NCBI RefSeq assembly: GCF_022345965.1
Contig: NZ_JAKRMU010000006.1
Span: 103,601-167,600 of the forward strand
Direction of reading: 5' to 3'
From: Corynebacterium sp. ACRQK
Lineage (GTDB): Bacteria > Actinomycetota > Actinomycetes > Mycobacteriales > Mycobacteriaceae
DNA length: 64,000 bases
Below the pieces are notes generated by a model, which worked only from the letters and a program-made list of their open reading frames with translations, had not been told where the DNA came from and ran no database searches. The position numbers and the translations under genes were made by a program. Below are positions 33,677-41,421 of this stretch, in pieces (the stretch's first letter is position 1; each line of letters opens with the position of its first letter).

Positions 33677-33858
33677 CTCCAAGGTTTTGAACTACGTCGG
33701 AAAAACAATATTTTACTTCCGCTTAGGAAACCGAATCTAAGGGTGTGCGGCGGGTGCTGGGGCGCCGGTGGCGGGGTGTCGGTGGAGGTGGCAGTAGGGC
33801 TGGCAGTGGAGGTGGCAGTTGGGCCGGAAGTGGAGACGGTCACGAACGCGGTTATTGC

Positions 33859-34125
33859 GGTGAATAAAGTGTGAATAATTTAAGGATTTAGGCGACCTGG
33901 GGCTTTGCATGGATGCAATCGCCTGGCCTGCGGGTTTGTTTATCCCCAGGTTATCCACCGATGAAAAGAGAAGCTTTCACACCAGTCACACACTTCTGAA
34001 CTGCATAGATGCAGAAACTCGCAGGTGAGAGCGTCGGCTATCCACAAGTTATCCACAAGCCATCCTGGGGGATTGTGGGTTATGCACATTTCCTCCACAG
34101 GCATATTCACAAGGCCTGTGGATAA
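33859..34125. promoter_or_regulatory. DnaA-box cluster upstream of dnaB
   Basis: Perfect TTATNCACA boxes: 33870-33878 (minus), 34049-34057, 34080-34088 and 34117-34125 (minus). One-mismatch boxes: 33859-33867 (minus), 33940, 33951, 34038 and 34103. Nine in 267 bp, with an AT-rich patch at 33861-33891. The boxes end 55 bp before the dnaB start. Roles could be DnaA control of dnaB, titration of DnaA, or an origin-like site. Confidence 0.65.
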
Positions 34126-34167
34126 CGTGTTTTGTATTGCCGCTTAGGGGTTGTCCAGCCCTGCCAT

Positions 34168-34180
34168 TAAAGTGGTTGAC
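34168..34180 (+). promoter_or_regulatory. Leaderless-type -10 (TAAAGT) for dnaB
   Basis: TAAAGT at 34168-34173, 7 nt before the ATG at 34181. The nearby DnaA boxes lie upstream of this promoter. Confidence 0.45.
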
Positions 34181-35734
34181 ATGAGCAAGAATGCAGGCAT
34201 GAACTTCGACGACGGCGCCCCGCTGCCCGACGAACCTTTCGACGATTTCGGCGGTCCCGGCGACCTCGGCGCCGGCTCGTATGCTGGCTCAGGGGGCGCC
34301 GGGGGAGCAGGTGGCTTCGAGTCCTCCGGTCGTCGCGGTGGAGGCTTCCAGGGCGGTCGGAGGGGTCGGGGTGGCCAGGGCGGCTCCCCACAGATCGTCC
34401 GCGAGATGCCGCAGAACCCGGAAGCCGAGCAGGGCGTGCTCGGCGGCATGATGCTGGATAAGGACGCCATCGCAGATGTCGTGGAGGTCCTCGTCGGCGA
34501 TGACTTCTACGTGCCGAAGCACAAGACTATTTTTGACGCCATACTTCAGCTGTACGGCGAGGGTAAGGAAGTCGACCCGGTCATCGTCAGCGGCCGGCTG
34601 GACCGCGATGGCGTGCTGAGCTTTATCGGCGGCGCTGATTACTTGCACAGCGTCGTCCAGAAGACTCCGACCTCGGCAAACGTCGGCTACTACGCCTCGA
34701 TCGTGCGGGAAAAGGCCACGCTGCGGCGTCTGGTGCAGGCCGGCACCACGATTGTGCAGCTGGGTTACGCGGGCACTGAGGGTGCGGACGTGGATAACGT
34801 GGTGGACCGCGCGCAGCAGGAGATGTTCGCCATCACCAACGATGCTGCGAAGGAGGACTACGAGGTCTTCGCAGAACTGGTCGCCTCCACCGTGGGGGAG
34901 ATCGAGCAGCTGGAGAGCCAGGATGGCGTGGAGATGGGCATCCCCACTGGCTTTGCCGACCTTGATGATCTGACGAATGGTCTGCGCGGCGGCCAGATGG
35001 TGATTGTCGCTGCCCGCCCGGGTGTGGGTAAATCCACGCTGGCACTGGACTTCATGCGTTCGGCCTCGATTCAGCACGGCAAGGCGTCGGCGCTGTTCAG
35101 CCTGGAAATGAGTAAGTCGGAGGTTATGATGCGCATCTTCTCCGCGGAGGCGGAGGTGCGCCTGGCTTCCATGCGCGGCGGCAAGCTGACTGACGACGAC
35201 TGGGACCGCCTGACCGTGCGTATCGGCGAGATCGAGGATGCGCCGATCTACATTGATGATTCGCCGAATTTGACGATGATGGAGATCCGCTCGAAAGCTC
35301 GTCGTCTAAAGCAGCAGGTGGATCTGCAGCTGATCGTGGTGGACTATCTGCAGCTGATGTCCTCCGGCAAGCGGGTGGAATCGCGCCAGCAGGAGGTCTC
35401 GGAGTTCTCCCGCCAGCTGAAGCTGTTGGCCAAGGAGGTCAACGTGCCGGTCGTTGCGATCTCGCAGCTGAACCGTGGCGTGGAGTCTCGTGGCGACGAC
35501 GCGCTTCCGCGTGTCTCTGACCTGCGTGAATCTGGTTCGCTGGAGCAAGATGCCGACATGGTTATGCTGATTAACCGCCCGGACTCGCAGAACCCGGATC
35601 ACGAACGCGCGGGCGAGGCGGACATCATCCTCGCTAAGCACCGTGGTGGCCCCATTGGCACCGTGACGGTGGCCAACCAGCTTCAGTTCTCCAAGTTCTC
35701 CGACATGGCCCGCGACATTAGCCCCATGCCTTAG
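34181..35734 (+). CDS. dnaB: Replicative DNA helicase DnaB
   Basis: 517 residues. A ~70-residue Gly/Asp-rich N-terminal extension precedes the DnaB N-terminal domain (MPQNPEAEQGVLGGMMLDKDAI). The RecA-like motor has Walker A GRPGVGKST (~278) and Walker B LIVVDYLQLM; the SQLNRGVESR region follows. No intein interrupts it, unlike M. tuberculosis dnaB. An upstream in-frame TTG at 34151 is possible but precedes the -10 box. It unwinds DNA at the replication fork. Confidence 0.95.
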   Translation: MSKNAGMNFDDGAPLPDEPFDDFGGPGDLGAGSYAGSGGAGGAGGFESSGRRGGGFQGGRRGRGGQGGSPQIVREMPQNPEAEQGVLGGMMLDKDAIADVVEVLVGDDFYVPKHKTIFDAILQLYGEGKEVDPVIVSGRLDRDGVLSFIGGADYLHSVVQKTPTSANVGYYASIVREKATLRRLVQAGTTIVQLGYAGTEGADVDNVVDRAQQEMFAITNDAAKEDYEVFAELVASTVGEIEQLESQDGVEMGIPTGFADLDDLTNGLRGGQMVIVAARPGVGKSTLALDFMRSASIQHGKASALFSLEMSKSEVMMRIFSAEAEVRLASMRGGKLTDDDWDRLTVRIGEIEDAPIYIDDSPNLTMMEIRSKARRLKQQVDLQLIVVDYLQLMSSGKRVESRQQEVSEFSRQLKLLAKEVNVPVVAISQLNRGVESRGDDALPRVSDLRESGSLEQDADMVMLINRPDSQNPDHERAGEADIILAKHRGGPIGTVTVANQLQFSKFSDMARDISPMP

Positions 35735-35785
35735 TCCGGGGCGCTGGCTCACGCTACCCGCGCTCCTAGACCCCGTGCATGCGCG

Positions 35786-36277
35786 CTAGAGTTGTTCGTT
35801 CAGCTTCGCCAGGATCGAGTAGAACTGCTCAACTTCCGTATCGGTCAGCCGGTCAAACACTAGCTCGCGCACCTTCGCCACGTGGCCGGGCGCGGCAGTA
35901 GTGATCGCGTCGAGACCTGCGGTTTCAAGGACAACATAGGCTCCGCGGCCGTCGGCGTCACAAGTTTCACGGCGCACCAGACCGCGCTTCGCCATGCGCG
36001 TGATCTGGTGTGACAAGCGCGAACGGCTCCACTGCATCATGTTCGCCAGCGCGACGATTCGCTGCTGGTAGTCCGGCGATTCCGAAAGATGCACCAGAAC
36101 CTCGTAGTCGGACAGGGATAGGGAAGTTTCCGCCGACAGCTGCTGCGCCAGCTCGGCATTGATCTGGATGTGGGCGTTGAGCCACGCTCGCCACACCTGC
36201 TGTTCGTGACTGTTCAGCCACCGGGTTCCCGCATTCACGATCTCATCTTGCGGGGGAGAGGTGTTTTCTCGTGTCAT
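35786..36277 (-). CDS. MarR family transcriptional regulator
   Basis: 163 residues. The winged-helix segment IVALANMMQWSRSRLSHQITRMAKRGLVRRE with ADGRGAYVVLETAGLDAI is a clear MarR-family DNA-binding domain. ATG 36277 is chosen, 7 nt after GATAAT. Divergent from yceI, with a palindrome between them, so it likely represses itself and yceI; this pairing is frequent in actinobacteria. Confidence 0.88.
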   Translation of the reverse strand: MTRENTSPPQDEIVNAGTRWLNSHEQQVWRAWLNAHIQINAELAQQLSAETSLSLSDYEVLVHLSESPDYQQRIVALANMMQWSRSRLSHQITRMAKRGLVRRETCDADGRGAYVVLETAGLDAITTAAPGHVAKVRELVFDRLTDTEVEQFYSILAKLNEQL

Positions 36278-36290
36278 GTGAACCATTATC
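36278..36290 (-). promoter_or_regulatory. Leaderless-type -10 (GATAAT) for MarR gene
   Basis: GATAAT at 36290-36285 on the minus strand, 7 nt before the ATG at 36277. Confidence 0.4.
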
Positions 36291-36307
36291 GCACATCAGT
36301 CAATATG

Positions 36308-36321
36308 GTTGACACTTCAAC
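36308..36321. promoter_or_regulatory. Candidate MarR operator GTTGA-N4-TCAAC
   Basis: GTTGACACTTCAAC is a 14-bp inverted repeat in the marR/yceI intergenic region; TTGA/TCAA half-sites are common for MarR proteins. An overlapping GTCAA-TATGG-TTGAC is also present at ~36299. Confidence 0.5.
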
Positions 36322-36460
36322 TAAGTGGGCGTAGGTTGGGGCCTAGCGCATCAAGAGAAGTACTCACCAGATGCCGCCAACAAGTGCCACGCAACGCGCA
36401 CCACACAACTGACAACGCCAACTGAGAAAACCAACCTAAATACCAAACGAAAGGTTCAAC

Positions 36461-37006
36461 ATGACCAACGTCAACAACTACTCCGGCGACTTCCAGATCG
36501 ACGCGGCGCACTCCGAGATCGGCTTCGTCGCCCGCCACGCGATGGTCACCAAGGTCCGCGGCGCATTCACCGACTTCGAGGGCACCGCCACCTCCGGCGA
36601 GAACTTGGAGGGCGCAAAGATCGATGTCAAGATCGACGTGAACAGCGTGGATACCCGCAATGCCGACCGCGACGGCCACCTGACCTCCGGCGACTTCTTC
36701 GAGACGGAGAAGTACCCACACATCACCTTCACCTCCACGGACATCACCGCCGCTGGCGAGACCGCCATCAAGGTCACCGGCGACCTGACCATCAAGGACG
36801 TCACGAAGTCCGTCACCATTGACTTCGACTTCACCGGCGAGGTGCAGGACCCGTGGGGCCAGACCCGCGTCGGCTTCGAGGGCTCCACCAGCATCAACCG
36901 CCGTGACTTCGGCCTGGAGTGGAACACCGCCCTCGATGGCGGCGGCGTGCTCGTCTCCGAGAAGATCACCCTGAACTTCGACATCTCCGCCGTCAAGCAG
37001 GCCTAA
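36461..37006 (+). CDS. YceI family lipocalin-like protein
   Basis: 181 residues, no signal peptide. FQIDAAHSEIGFVARHAMVTKVRGAF and the EKYPHITFTST strand are the YceI signature; this beta-barrel binds isoprenoid-type lipids in studied members. AACGAAAGG is 7-9 nt before the ATG. Controlled presumably by the divergent MarR gene through the palindrome at 36308; the leader is about 150 nt. Confidence 0.92.
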   Translation: MTNVNNYSGDFQIDAAHSEIGFVARHAMVTKVRGAFTDFEGTATSGENLEGAKIDVKIDVNSVDTRNADRDGHLTSGDFFETEKYPHITFTSTDITAAGETAIKVTGDLTIKDVTKSVTIDFDFTGEVQDPWGQTRVGFEGSTSINRRDFGLEWNTALDGGGVLVSEKITLNFDISAVKQA

Positions 37007-37020
37007 CCCAGCTAGCTGGG

Positions 37021-37033
37021 TAATATTGCACCC
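37021..37033 (+). promoter_or_regulatory. Leaderless-type -10 (TAATAT) for crcB pair
   Basis: TAATAT at 37021-37026, 7 nt before the ATG at 37034. No room for a fluoride riboswitch between this promoter and the gene. Confidence 0.5.
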
Positions 37034-37498
37034 ATGAAACGCCTCCCGCCCATCGCCCTGGTCTTCCTCGGCGGCGCGCTGGGGGCGATTCTTCGTTGGG
37101 TACTAACAGTCTGGATCCCCGCGCTCGGCGACCCCACGCAGGTACCCGGCGCGGCCACTCCGCTGAACGTCACCGGCGGAATCCCTCTCGGAGACATTGC
37201 ATTGCTGGTGGTCAACGTCTTGGGAGCGCTCCTATTGGGGCTCCTGGTCGGCATGATCCCGAACTCCGCCCACCCGCGCCGCGCGTTCTGGGGCACCGGT
37301 GTACTCGGCGGTTTCACGTCGTTTAGCTCGCTCGCTGCGGCTATTGACGCCCCCACCGGCTCAACTACTGCCGTCCTCATTGGGGGAGTCTACGGCCTGA
37401 TCACGCTGGCACTTGGCCTGTTTGCGGCGGTGATGGGGCTGCGCCTCGGGCGGGATCTGAATGCGCTGGCGCGCCTGCGGCATGGGGGCACGCGATGA
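37034..37498 (+). CDS. crcB: Fluoride channel subunit CrcB/Fluc 1
   Basis: 154 residues, four helices: GGALGAILRWVLTVW, LVVNVLGALLLGLLVGM and GVLGGFTSFSSLAAAID are canonical Fluc motifs, including the asparagine and the GFTSFS turn. With the next gene it forms a heterodimeric fluoride exporter, as is usual where the genes are paired. AIDAPT is encoded by a copy of the 8-mer motif. Its stop overlaps the next start by 4 nt (ATGA). Confidence 0.92.
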   Translation: MKRLPPIALVFLGGALGAILRWVLTVWIPALGDPTQVPGAATPLNVTGGIPLGDIALLVVNVLGALLLGLLVGMIPNSAHPRRAFWGTGVLGGFTSFSSLAAAIDAPTGSTTAVLIGGVYGLITLALGLFAAVMGLRLGRDLNALARLRHGGTR

Positions 37499-37944
37499 GC
37501 ACCGGAGCGACCCTCGTGGAGCTGTTGGCCGTCGCCGTCGGCGGCGGAACGGGCGCGGCTGCCCGCTACGGGCTGGATACTTACCTGAAGTCCCGGCGCG
37601 GCTGGGCGCCTCTGTGGAGCCTGGCGGTGGTAAACCTCCTCGGCACTGCCCTGCTGGGACTAGTTCTTGGTTTCACTTCGCAGCACACGGCGGGCACGGG
37701 CGGGCTGGGCGGTCCAGTCAGCGCCGACGGGACCGGGGCGACGAGCGCGACCCGGGACATCCTATTTCCCCTGTTAGGAGTGGGTTTGGCTGGTGGGTTC
37801 ACCACGTTCTCCACGGTGATGGTGGAGGTCTTCACTCGGCCGCAGCCCACCCGTCGCATCGTCGGCGTGGTGGCGATGACCGTTGCCTGCTGCGCGGTGT
37901 TCTTCCCTGCGCTCTGGGGCGGGGCGACGCTCGCGGGCGCCTAG
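37495..37944 (+). CDS. crcB: Fluoride channel subunit CrcB/Fluc 2
   Basis: 149 residues, four helices. GGGTGAAARYGLDTYL, LAVVNLLGTALLGLVLGF and GLAGGFTTFSTVMVE match Fluc. The loop between helices 2 and 3 is longer, with a Gly/Thr-rich insert (AGTGGLGGPVSADGTG). Coupled to the first crcB by a 4-nt overlap and expected to be its partner. Confidence 0.92.
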   Translation: MSTGATLVELLAVAVGGGTGAAARYGLDTYLKSRRGWAPLWSLAVVNLLGTALLGLVLGFTSQHTAGTGGLGGPVSADGTGATSATRDILFPLLGVGLAGGFTTFSTVMVEVFTRPQPTRRIVGVVAMTVACCAVFFPALWGGATLAGA

Positions 37945-37950
37945 CGCCTG

Positions 37951-38454
37951 CTACTTCTTGGCGGTCACCCAGATGTCGATCTCCACGTAGGTGGATTCCT
38001 TGCCCTCATCGTCGGCGAAATGGATCGTCACCGTCACGGTCTGCCCGCCGGACTCCTTGGTGATCTTCTCGAAGTCCGGCAACTCCGCCGTCGCGGTGGC
38101 CGTCAGGCTGCCCTTCGACTTCTTCAGGTACTTCGTGCGCATACCCTGCGGCAGCCAACGGTGCGTGTTGGGTATGGACGCCTCAGCCAGCATCCCCATC
38201 GCAAACTCCGCCACATTGCACGCCGCAATGGCGTGGAAGGTTCCGATGTGGTTGTTCAGCAACCACCACTTCTTCGACTTCACCTGGCAGTAGCCCGGTC
38301 GCAACTCCTGCAGACGCGGCTGTACAGTCAGGAAATAAGGCGCTTTAGCGCTGGCTGCCAGCGAAAACAGACCGTTGCCAAACGGCTTCTTCGCAAGATT
38401 CTTGTACATTTTGAAAGTGCTAGACGGATTCGCGTTGGCGTCATAAATAGACAT
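37951..38454 (-). CDS. DUF4442 hotdog-fold protein
   Basis: 167 residues from ATG 38454. KKWWLLNNHIGTFHAIAACNVAEFAMGMLAEASIP matches the DUF4442/thioesterase-like hotdog core, where the family binds acyl groups; catalytic activity is not established. The start is set by TAGAGT ending 7 nt before the ATG; 32 upstream in-frame residues are discarded. It converges on crcB with 6 nt between stops. Confidence 0.8.
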   Translation of the reverse strand: MSIYDANANPSSTFKMYKNLAKKPFGNGLFSLAASAKAPYFLTVQPRLQELRPGYCQVKSKKWWLLNNHIGTFHAIAACNVAEFAMGMLAEASIPNTHRWLPQGMRTKYLKKSKGSLTATATAELPDFEKITKESGGQTVTVTIHFADDEGKESTYVEIDIWVTAKK

Positions 38455-38467
38455 AGTGAGAACTCTA
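38455..38467 (-). promoter_or_regulatory. Leaderless-type -10 (TAGAGT) for DUF4442 gene
   Basis: TAGAGT at 38467-38462 on the minus strand, 7 nt before the ATG at 38454. Confidence 0.45.
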
Positions 38468-38585
38468 ACGTGGAATAAAGCGTGCGTTGCGTAATGTTGG
38501 AAAAACATACGCGCCCCTTTAAACGGTGCGCAGTGACAAAGCAGCGACAAGCTTTGAACGAAGCAATCAACCTGAAGGGAAAGAA

Positions 38586-38957
38586 ATGGCGACCACTGAA
38601 ATCACCGGAGCAAACTTCCAGGAAACCGTGCAGGGCGACGGCATCGTCGTACTGGACTTCTGGGCAGACTGGTGTGGTCCGTGCAAGCGCTTCGCCCCCA
38701 TCTTCGAGCAGGCCTCCGAGGAGAACCCGGATGCCGTGTTCGGCAAGGTGGATACCGAGGCTAACCAGGAGCTTTCCGCAGCCCTGCAGATCCAGTCGAT
38801 CCCGACCCTGATGCTGTTCCGCGACGGCGTGCTGCTGGCCCGCGAATCCGGCCTGCTGCCGGGCAAGGCCATCAACGAGCTGATCGCCAAGGCCAAGGAG
38901 TTGAACATGGACGAGGTTCGCAAGCAGATCGAGGCCGAGCAGGGCGGGGCGCAGTAA
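38586..38957 (+). CDS. trxA: Thioredoxin
   Basis: 123 residues. The redox motif WCGPC (~29-33) follows VVLDFWAD, and the cis-Pro loop SIPTLMLF is near 76, all typical thioredoxin. Residues after ~105 form a charged helix. GGGAAAG is 2-8 nt before the ATG; the longer in-frame reading to 38526 lacks a ribosome site. Reduces protein disulfides with thioredoxin reductase, whose gene is not in this window. Confidence 0.93.
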   Translation: MATTEITGANFQETVQGDGIVVLDFWADWCGPCKRFAPIFEQASEENPDAVFGKVDTEANQELSAALQIQSIPTLMLFRDGVLLARESGLLPGKAINELIAKAKELNMDEVRKQIEAEQGGAQ

Positions 38958-38982
38958 GCGCTTGGGCTACAAGCCCCCGGCG

Positions 38983-40041
38983 CTACAGTGTGTTGACGTC
39001 GATGACGAAGCGGTAGCGCACATCCGAATCCAACACGCGTTGGTAGGCCGTATTGATTTCCTCTGCCGGGATGACCTCCGCCTCTGCGGTGATGCCGTGG
39101 GCGGCGCAGAAATCAATCATCTCCTGGGTCTCCCGGATACCACCGATAGCGCTGCCCGCCACGGAGCGGCGCTTACCGATCAGCGCACCGGCACTGATCT
39201 GCATCTTCTCCGGCGGTAGCCCCAGCATCACCATTGTTCCGCCACGCGCCAGGGTGGAAATAAACGGCGCCGGATCCAGCGGAGCGCTGACCGTATTAAT
39301 GATCAGGTCGAAGCTCGCCCTCAAGGGTTTGTGCCAGCCCTCCTCCTTGGTAGCCACATAGCGGCCGGCGCCGAAAGCCCGGCCGTCGGCTTCCTTGGAC
39401 TTCGAGTGGCTCAATACCGTCACGTCCGCGCCCATCGCCGCAGCCAGCTTCACCGCCACATGCCCCAGGCCACCCATGCCGACCACCGCCACGCGGGAAC
39501 CTTCGCCCACGCCCCAGTGCTTCAGCGGGGAATACGTAGTAATTCCAGCGCACAGAAGGGGAGTGGCCGCCGCGGCGGCATCCGACTCCAAGTCGGCGAA
39601 AGCCTCCGGAATGCGGACCAGGAACTCCTCACGGCAGACGATGTGAGTGGAGTAACCGCCCTGCGTGATGGTGCCGTCTAGGCGATCCGGTGCGTTATAC
39701 GTGCCGGTCGAACCGTTCTCGCAATAGTTTTCGTCGCCTTCGCGGCAGGCATCGCAATCCAGGCAGCTATCCAACAGGCAGCCGATACCGACCACATCCC
39801 CGGGCCGGAAGTTCTGCACCTCCGCGCCCACCTCGGTGACCTCACCGATGATCTCGTGGCCGGGGGTAATGGGGAAGTTATCGTGCGGCCAATCGCCATT
39901 CACGGTGTGAATATCCGAGTGGCAGATGCCTGCCCAGCGGATCTTGATTAGGCAGTCGTTGGGGCGCAGGTCGCGCCGGGAAATGGTGGATTTTTCCAGC
40001 ACTTCGCCGGCGCCGGGGGCTGAGTAACATGCAACGTCCAT
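38983..40041 (-). CDS. Zinc-dependent alcohol dehydrogenase (CAD/YahK-type)
   Basis: 352 residues, medium-chain dehydrogenase family. Catalytic zinc ligands are in AGICHSDIHTVNGDW (Cys-His) and TPGHEIIGEV; the structural zinc site is CLDCDACREGDENYC. The NADP-binding GMGGLGHVAVKLA (~188) follows. Oxidises or reduces aldehydes/alcohols, close to cinnamyl-alcohol-dehydrogenase-like AdhC of mycobacteria. The start codon region overlaps the divergent hypothetical gene by 13 nt, so one of the two starts may be downstream. Confidence 0.9.
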   Translation of the reverse strand: MDVACYSAPGAGEVLEKSTISRRDLRPNDCLIKIRWAGICHSDIHTVNGDWPHDNFPITPGHEIIGEVTEVGAEVQNFRPGDVVGIGCLLDSCLDCDACREGDENYCENGSTGTYNAPDRLDGTITQGGYSTHIVCREEFLVRIPEAFADLESDAAAAATPLLCAGITTYSPLKHWGVGEGSRVAVVGMGGLGHVAVKLAAAMGADVTVLSHSKSKEADGRAFGAGRYVATKEEGWHKPLRASFDLIINTVSAPLDPAPFISTLARGGTMVMLGLPPEKMQISAGALIGKRRSVAGSAIGGIRETQEMIDFCAAHGITAEAEVIPAEEINTAYQRVLDSDVRYRFVIDVNTL

Positions 40042-40352
40042 GCTCCCCAGGCTACAAGGCCGCAGTGGCGCTGCCGGCCTCCAACATCGGCGGGTTCCTG
40101 TTGGGCTCGCTGTTGGGAATTTTCGGTGGGGCGTTTGCCCTGGCGTGGGAGTCGGGGGAACCGGGGGAGCGGAAACCGAAGAAGGCTCGGGGCGAGGGCA
40201 AGGAAAAGGACGGTGGCTCCGGGGGTGGATACTCCGCGACGATCCCGGACCCGGTGATGGAGGTCGTGTCCCTGAAACAAGTGAAGATGGATCTGTTGCA
40301 CCTGACCGGGCGGAACATGGACGCCCCGGTGGTTCACCTGTATCCGCTCTAG
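40029..40352 (+). CDS. Hypothetical single-helix protein
   Basis: 107 residues from ATG 40029; GTG near 40064 is an alternative avoiding the overlap with the dehydrogenase start. A hydrophobic helix NIGGFLLGSLLGIFGGAFALAW is followed by a Lys/Glu/Gly-rich linker (ERKPKKARGEGKEKDGGSGGG) and a compact end PDPVMEVVSLKQVKMDLLHLTG. G/C-rich third codon positions support coding. No recognised family. About 135 bp before pspA, but with separate promoter signals. Confidence 0.5.
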   Translation: MQRPCSPGYKAAVALPASNIGGFLLGSLLGIFGGAFALAWESGEPGERKPKKARGEGKEKDGGSGGGYSATIPDPVMEVVSLKQVKMDLLHLTGRNMDAPVVHLYPL

Positions 40353-40487
40353 TGGCGGGCTTGGTCCCCTCTCCCGCTTTCGTCCCATACGCCTCGCGGA
40401 AAGTCAGTACGCTGGAACGCAGTTAACTTAAACAAACCACTACATTCCGACTAAGTACCGACTAGATAGCGACACAGGAGTTTTCCC

Positions 40488-41288
40488 ATGGCGAATCCAT
40501 TTTCTAAGGGCTGGAAATACCTGATGCAGTCCCTCGACACCAAGATCGAGGAGAACGCGGATCCCCATGTGCAGATCCAGCAGGCCACGGAAGCAGCCCG
40601 CAAGCAGCACCAGCAGATTTCCGAAAGCGCAGCTCGCGTGATCGGCAACCGCAACCAGCTGGAAATGAAGATGAACCGCCTGCAGGAAGATGCGGAGAAG
40701 CTTTCGGGTAACGCCCGCACCGCCATCCAGCAGGCCGACAAGGCCGCGGCCGACGGCGACCAGGCCAAGGCCAACGAGCTGAACCAGACGGCAGAGCTGT
40801 TCGCATCTAAGCTGGTCACGGTCGAGCAGCAGCTCGAGGAGACCAAGCGACTGTACTCCGGTGCGGAAGAGGCCGCCCGTCAGGCGCAGCAGCAACAGCA
40901 GCAGTCCGCCGCCCGCCTCGAGGATCAGATGGCGCAGATCAACCAGCTGCGTTCCCAGGTGGATCAGGCGAAGATGCAGGAGGCCACCGCGAACTCCATG
41001 CAGCAGATGGATGGTCTGGTGCAAAACGATGATGTGCCGACCCTGGACAGCGTGCGCGAGAAGATCGAACAGCGCTACGCCCAGGCGCTCGGCAGCCAGG
41101 AACTCGTTGAGAACTCCGTGCAGGGCCGCATGTCGGAGATCGAATCCGCTGGTAACGACATGCGCGCGAGCTCCCGCCTGGAGGAAATCCGCGCCCAGAT
41201 GAACACTGAGAACGGTGCGAACGCTCTCGAGCGGGGCGAGGGGAGCGGTGACGGCACTGGCGAGGCCCAGGGCGAGCTGGAGCGCTAA
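40488..41288 (+). CDS. pspA: PspA/IM30 (ESCRT-III-like) membrane stress protein
   Basis: 266 residues, nearly all heptad-like helix. Starts with MANPFSKGWKYLMQSLDTKIEENADP, the amphipathic membrane-binding end, then a long coiled coil with Gln-rich stretch (ARQAQQQQQQSAARLEDQ), ending in an acidic Gly-rich tail. PspA oligomers protect the membrane under envelope stress. AGGAG is 10 nt before the ATG. A TACGCT box at 40408-40413 suggests a leader of about 70 nt. Confidence 0.9.
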   Translation: MANPFSKGWKYLMQSLDTKIEENADPHVQIQQATEAARKQHQQISESAARVIGNRNQLEMKMNRLQEDAEKLSGNARTAIQQADKAAADGDQAKANELNQTAELFASKLVTVEQQLEETKRLYSGAEEAARQAQQQQQQSAARLEDQMAQINQLRSQVDQAKMQEATANSMQQMDGLVQNDDVPTLDSVREKIEQRYAQALGSQELVENSVQGRMSEIESAGNDMRASSRLEEIRAQMNTENGANALERGEGSGDGTGEAQGELER

Positions 41289-41375
41289 CCCGCCCACCCC
41301 GCTGGGCTCGCCTACCTTGCGGGCACCACTCACCCCTCTGCGGTCAGTAAACCTGGTGTAAAGTATCCAAGGTTC

Positions 41376-41402
41376 GCGGGTGCGCCGATGCGCCCGCCTT
41401 TT
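41376..41402 (+). terminator. Hairpin plus T-run between pspA and the efflux gene
   Basis: GCGGGTGCGC-CGAT-GCGCCCGC, an imperfect stem, is followed by CCTTTT. A TAAAGT -10-like box at 41360-41365 would start transcription about ten bases before it, so it may end pspA transcripts or act as an attenuator in the short leader of the efflux gene. Confidence 0.5.
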
Positions 41403-41421
41403 CCATCGTGGAGGGATACCT

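Noticed and set aside
33859..34125. Calling the DnaA-box cluster oriC
   Set aside because: Neither dnaA nor dnaN is present, and oriC in corynebacteria is at dnaA. Only the cluster itself is reported.
37021..37033. Fluoride riboswitch before crcB
   Set aside because: The predicted transcript starts at the ATG, leaving no leader; none of the riboswitch core is seen.
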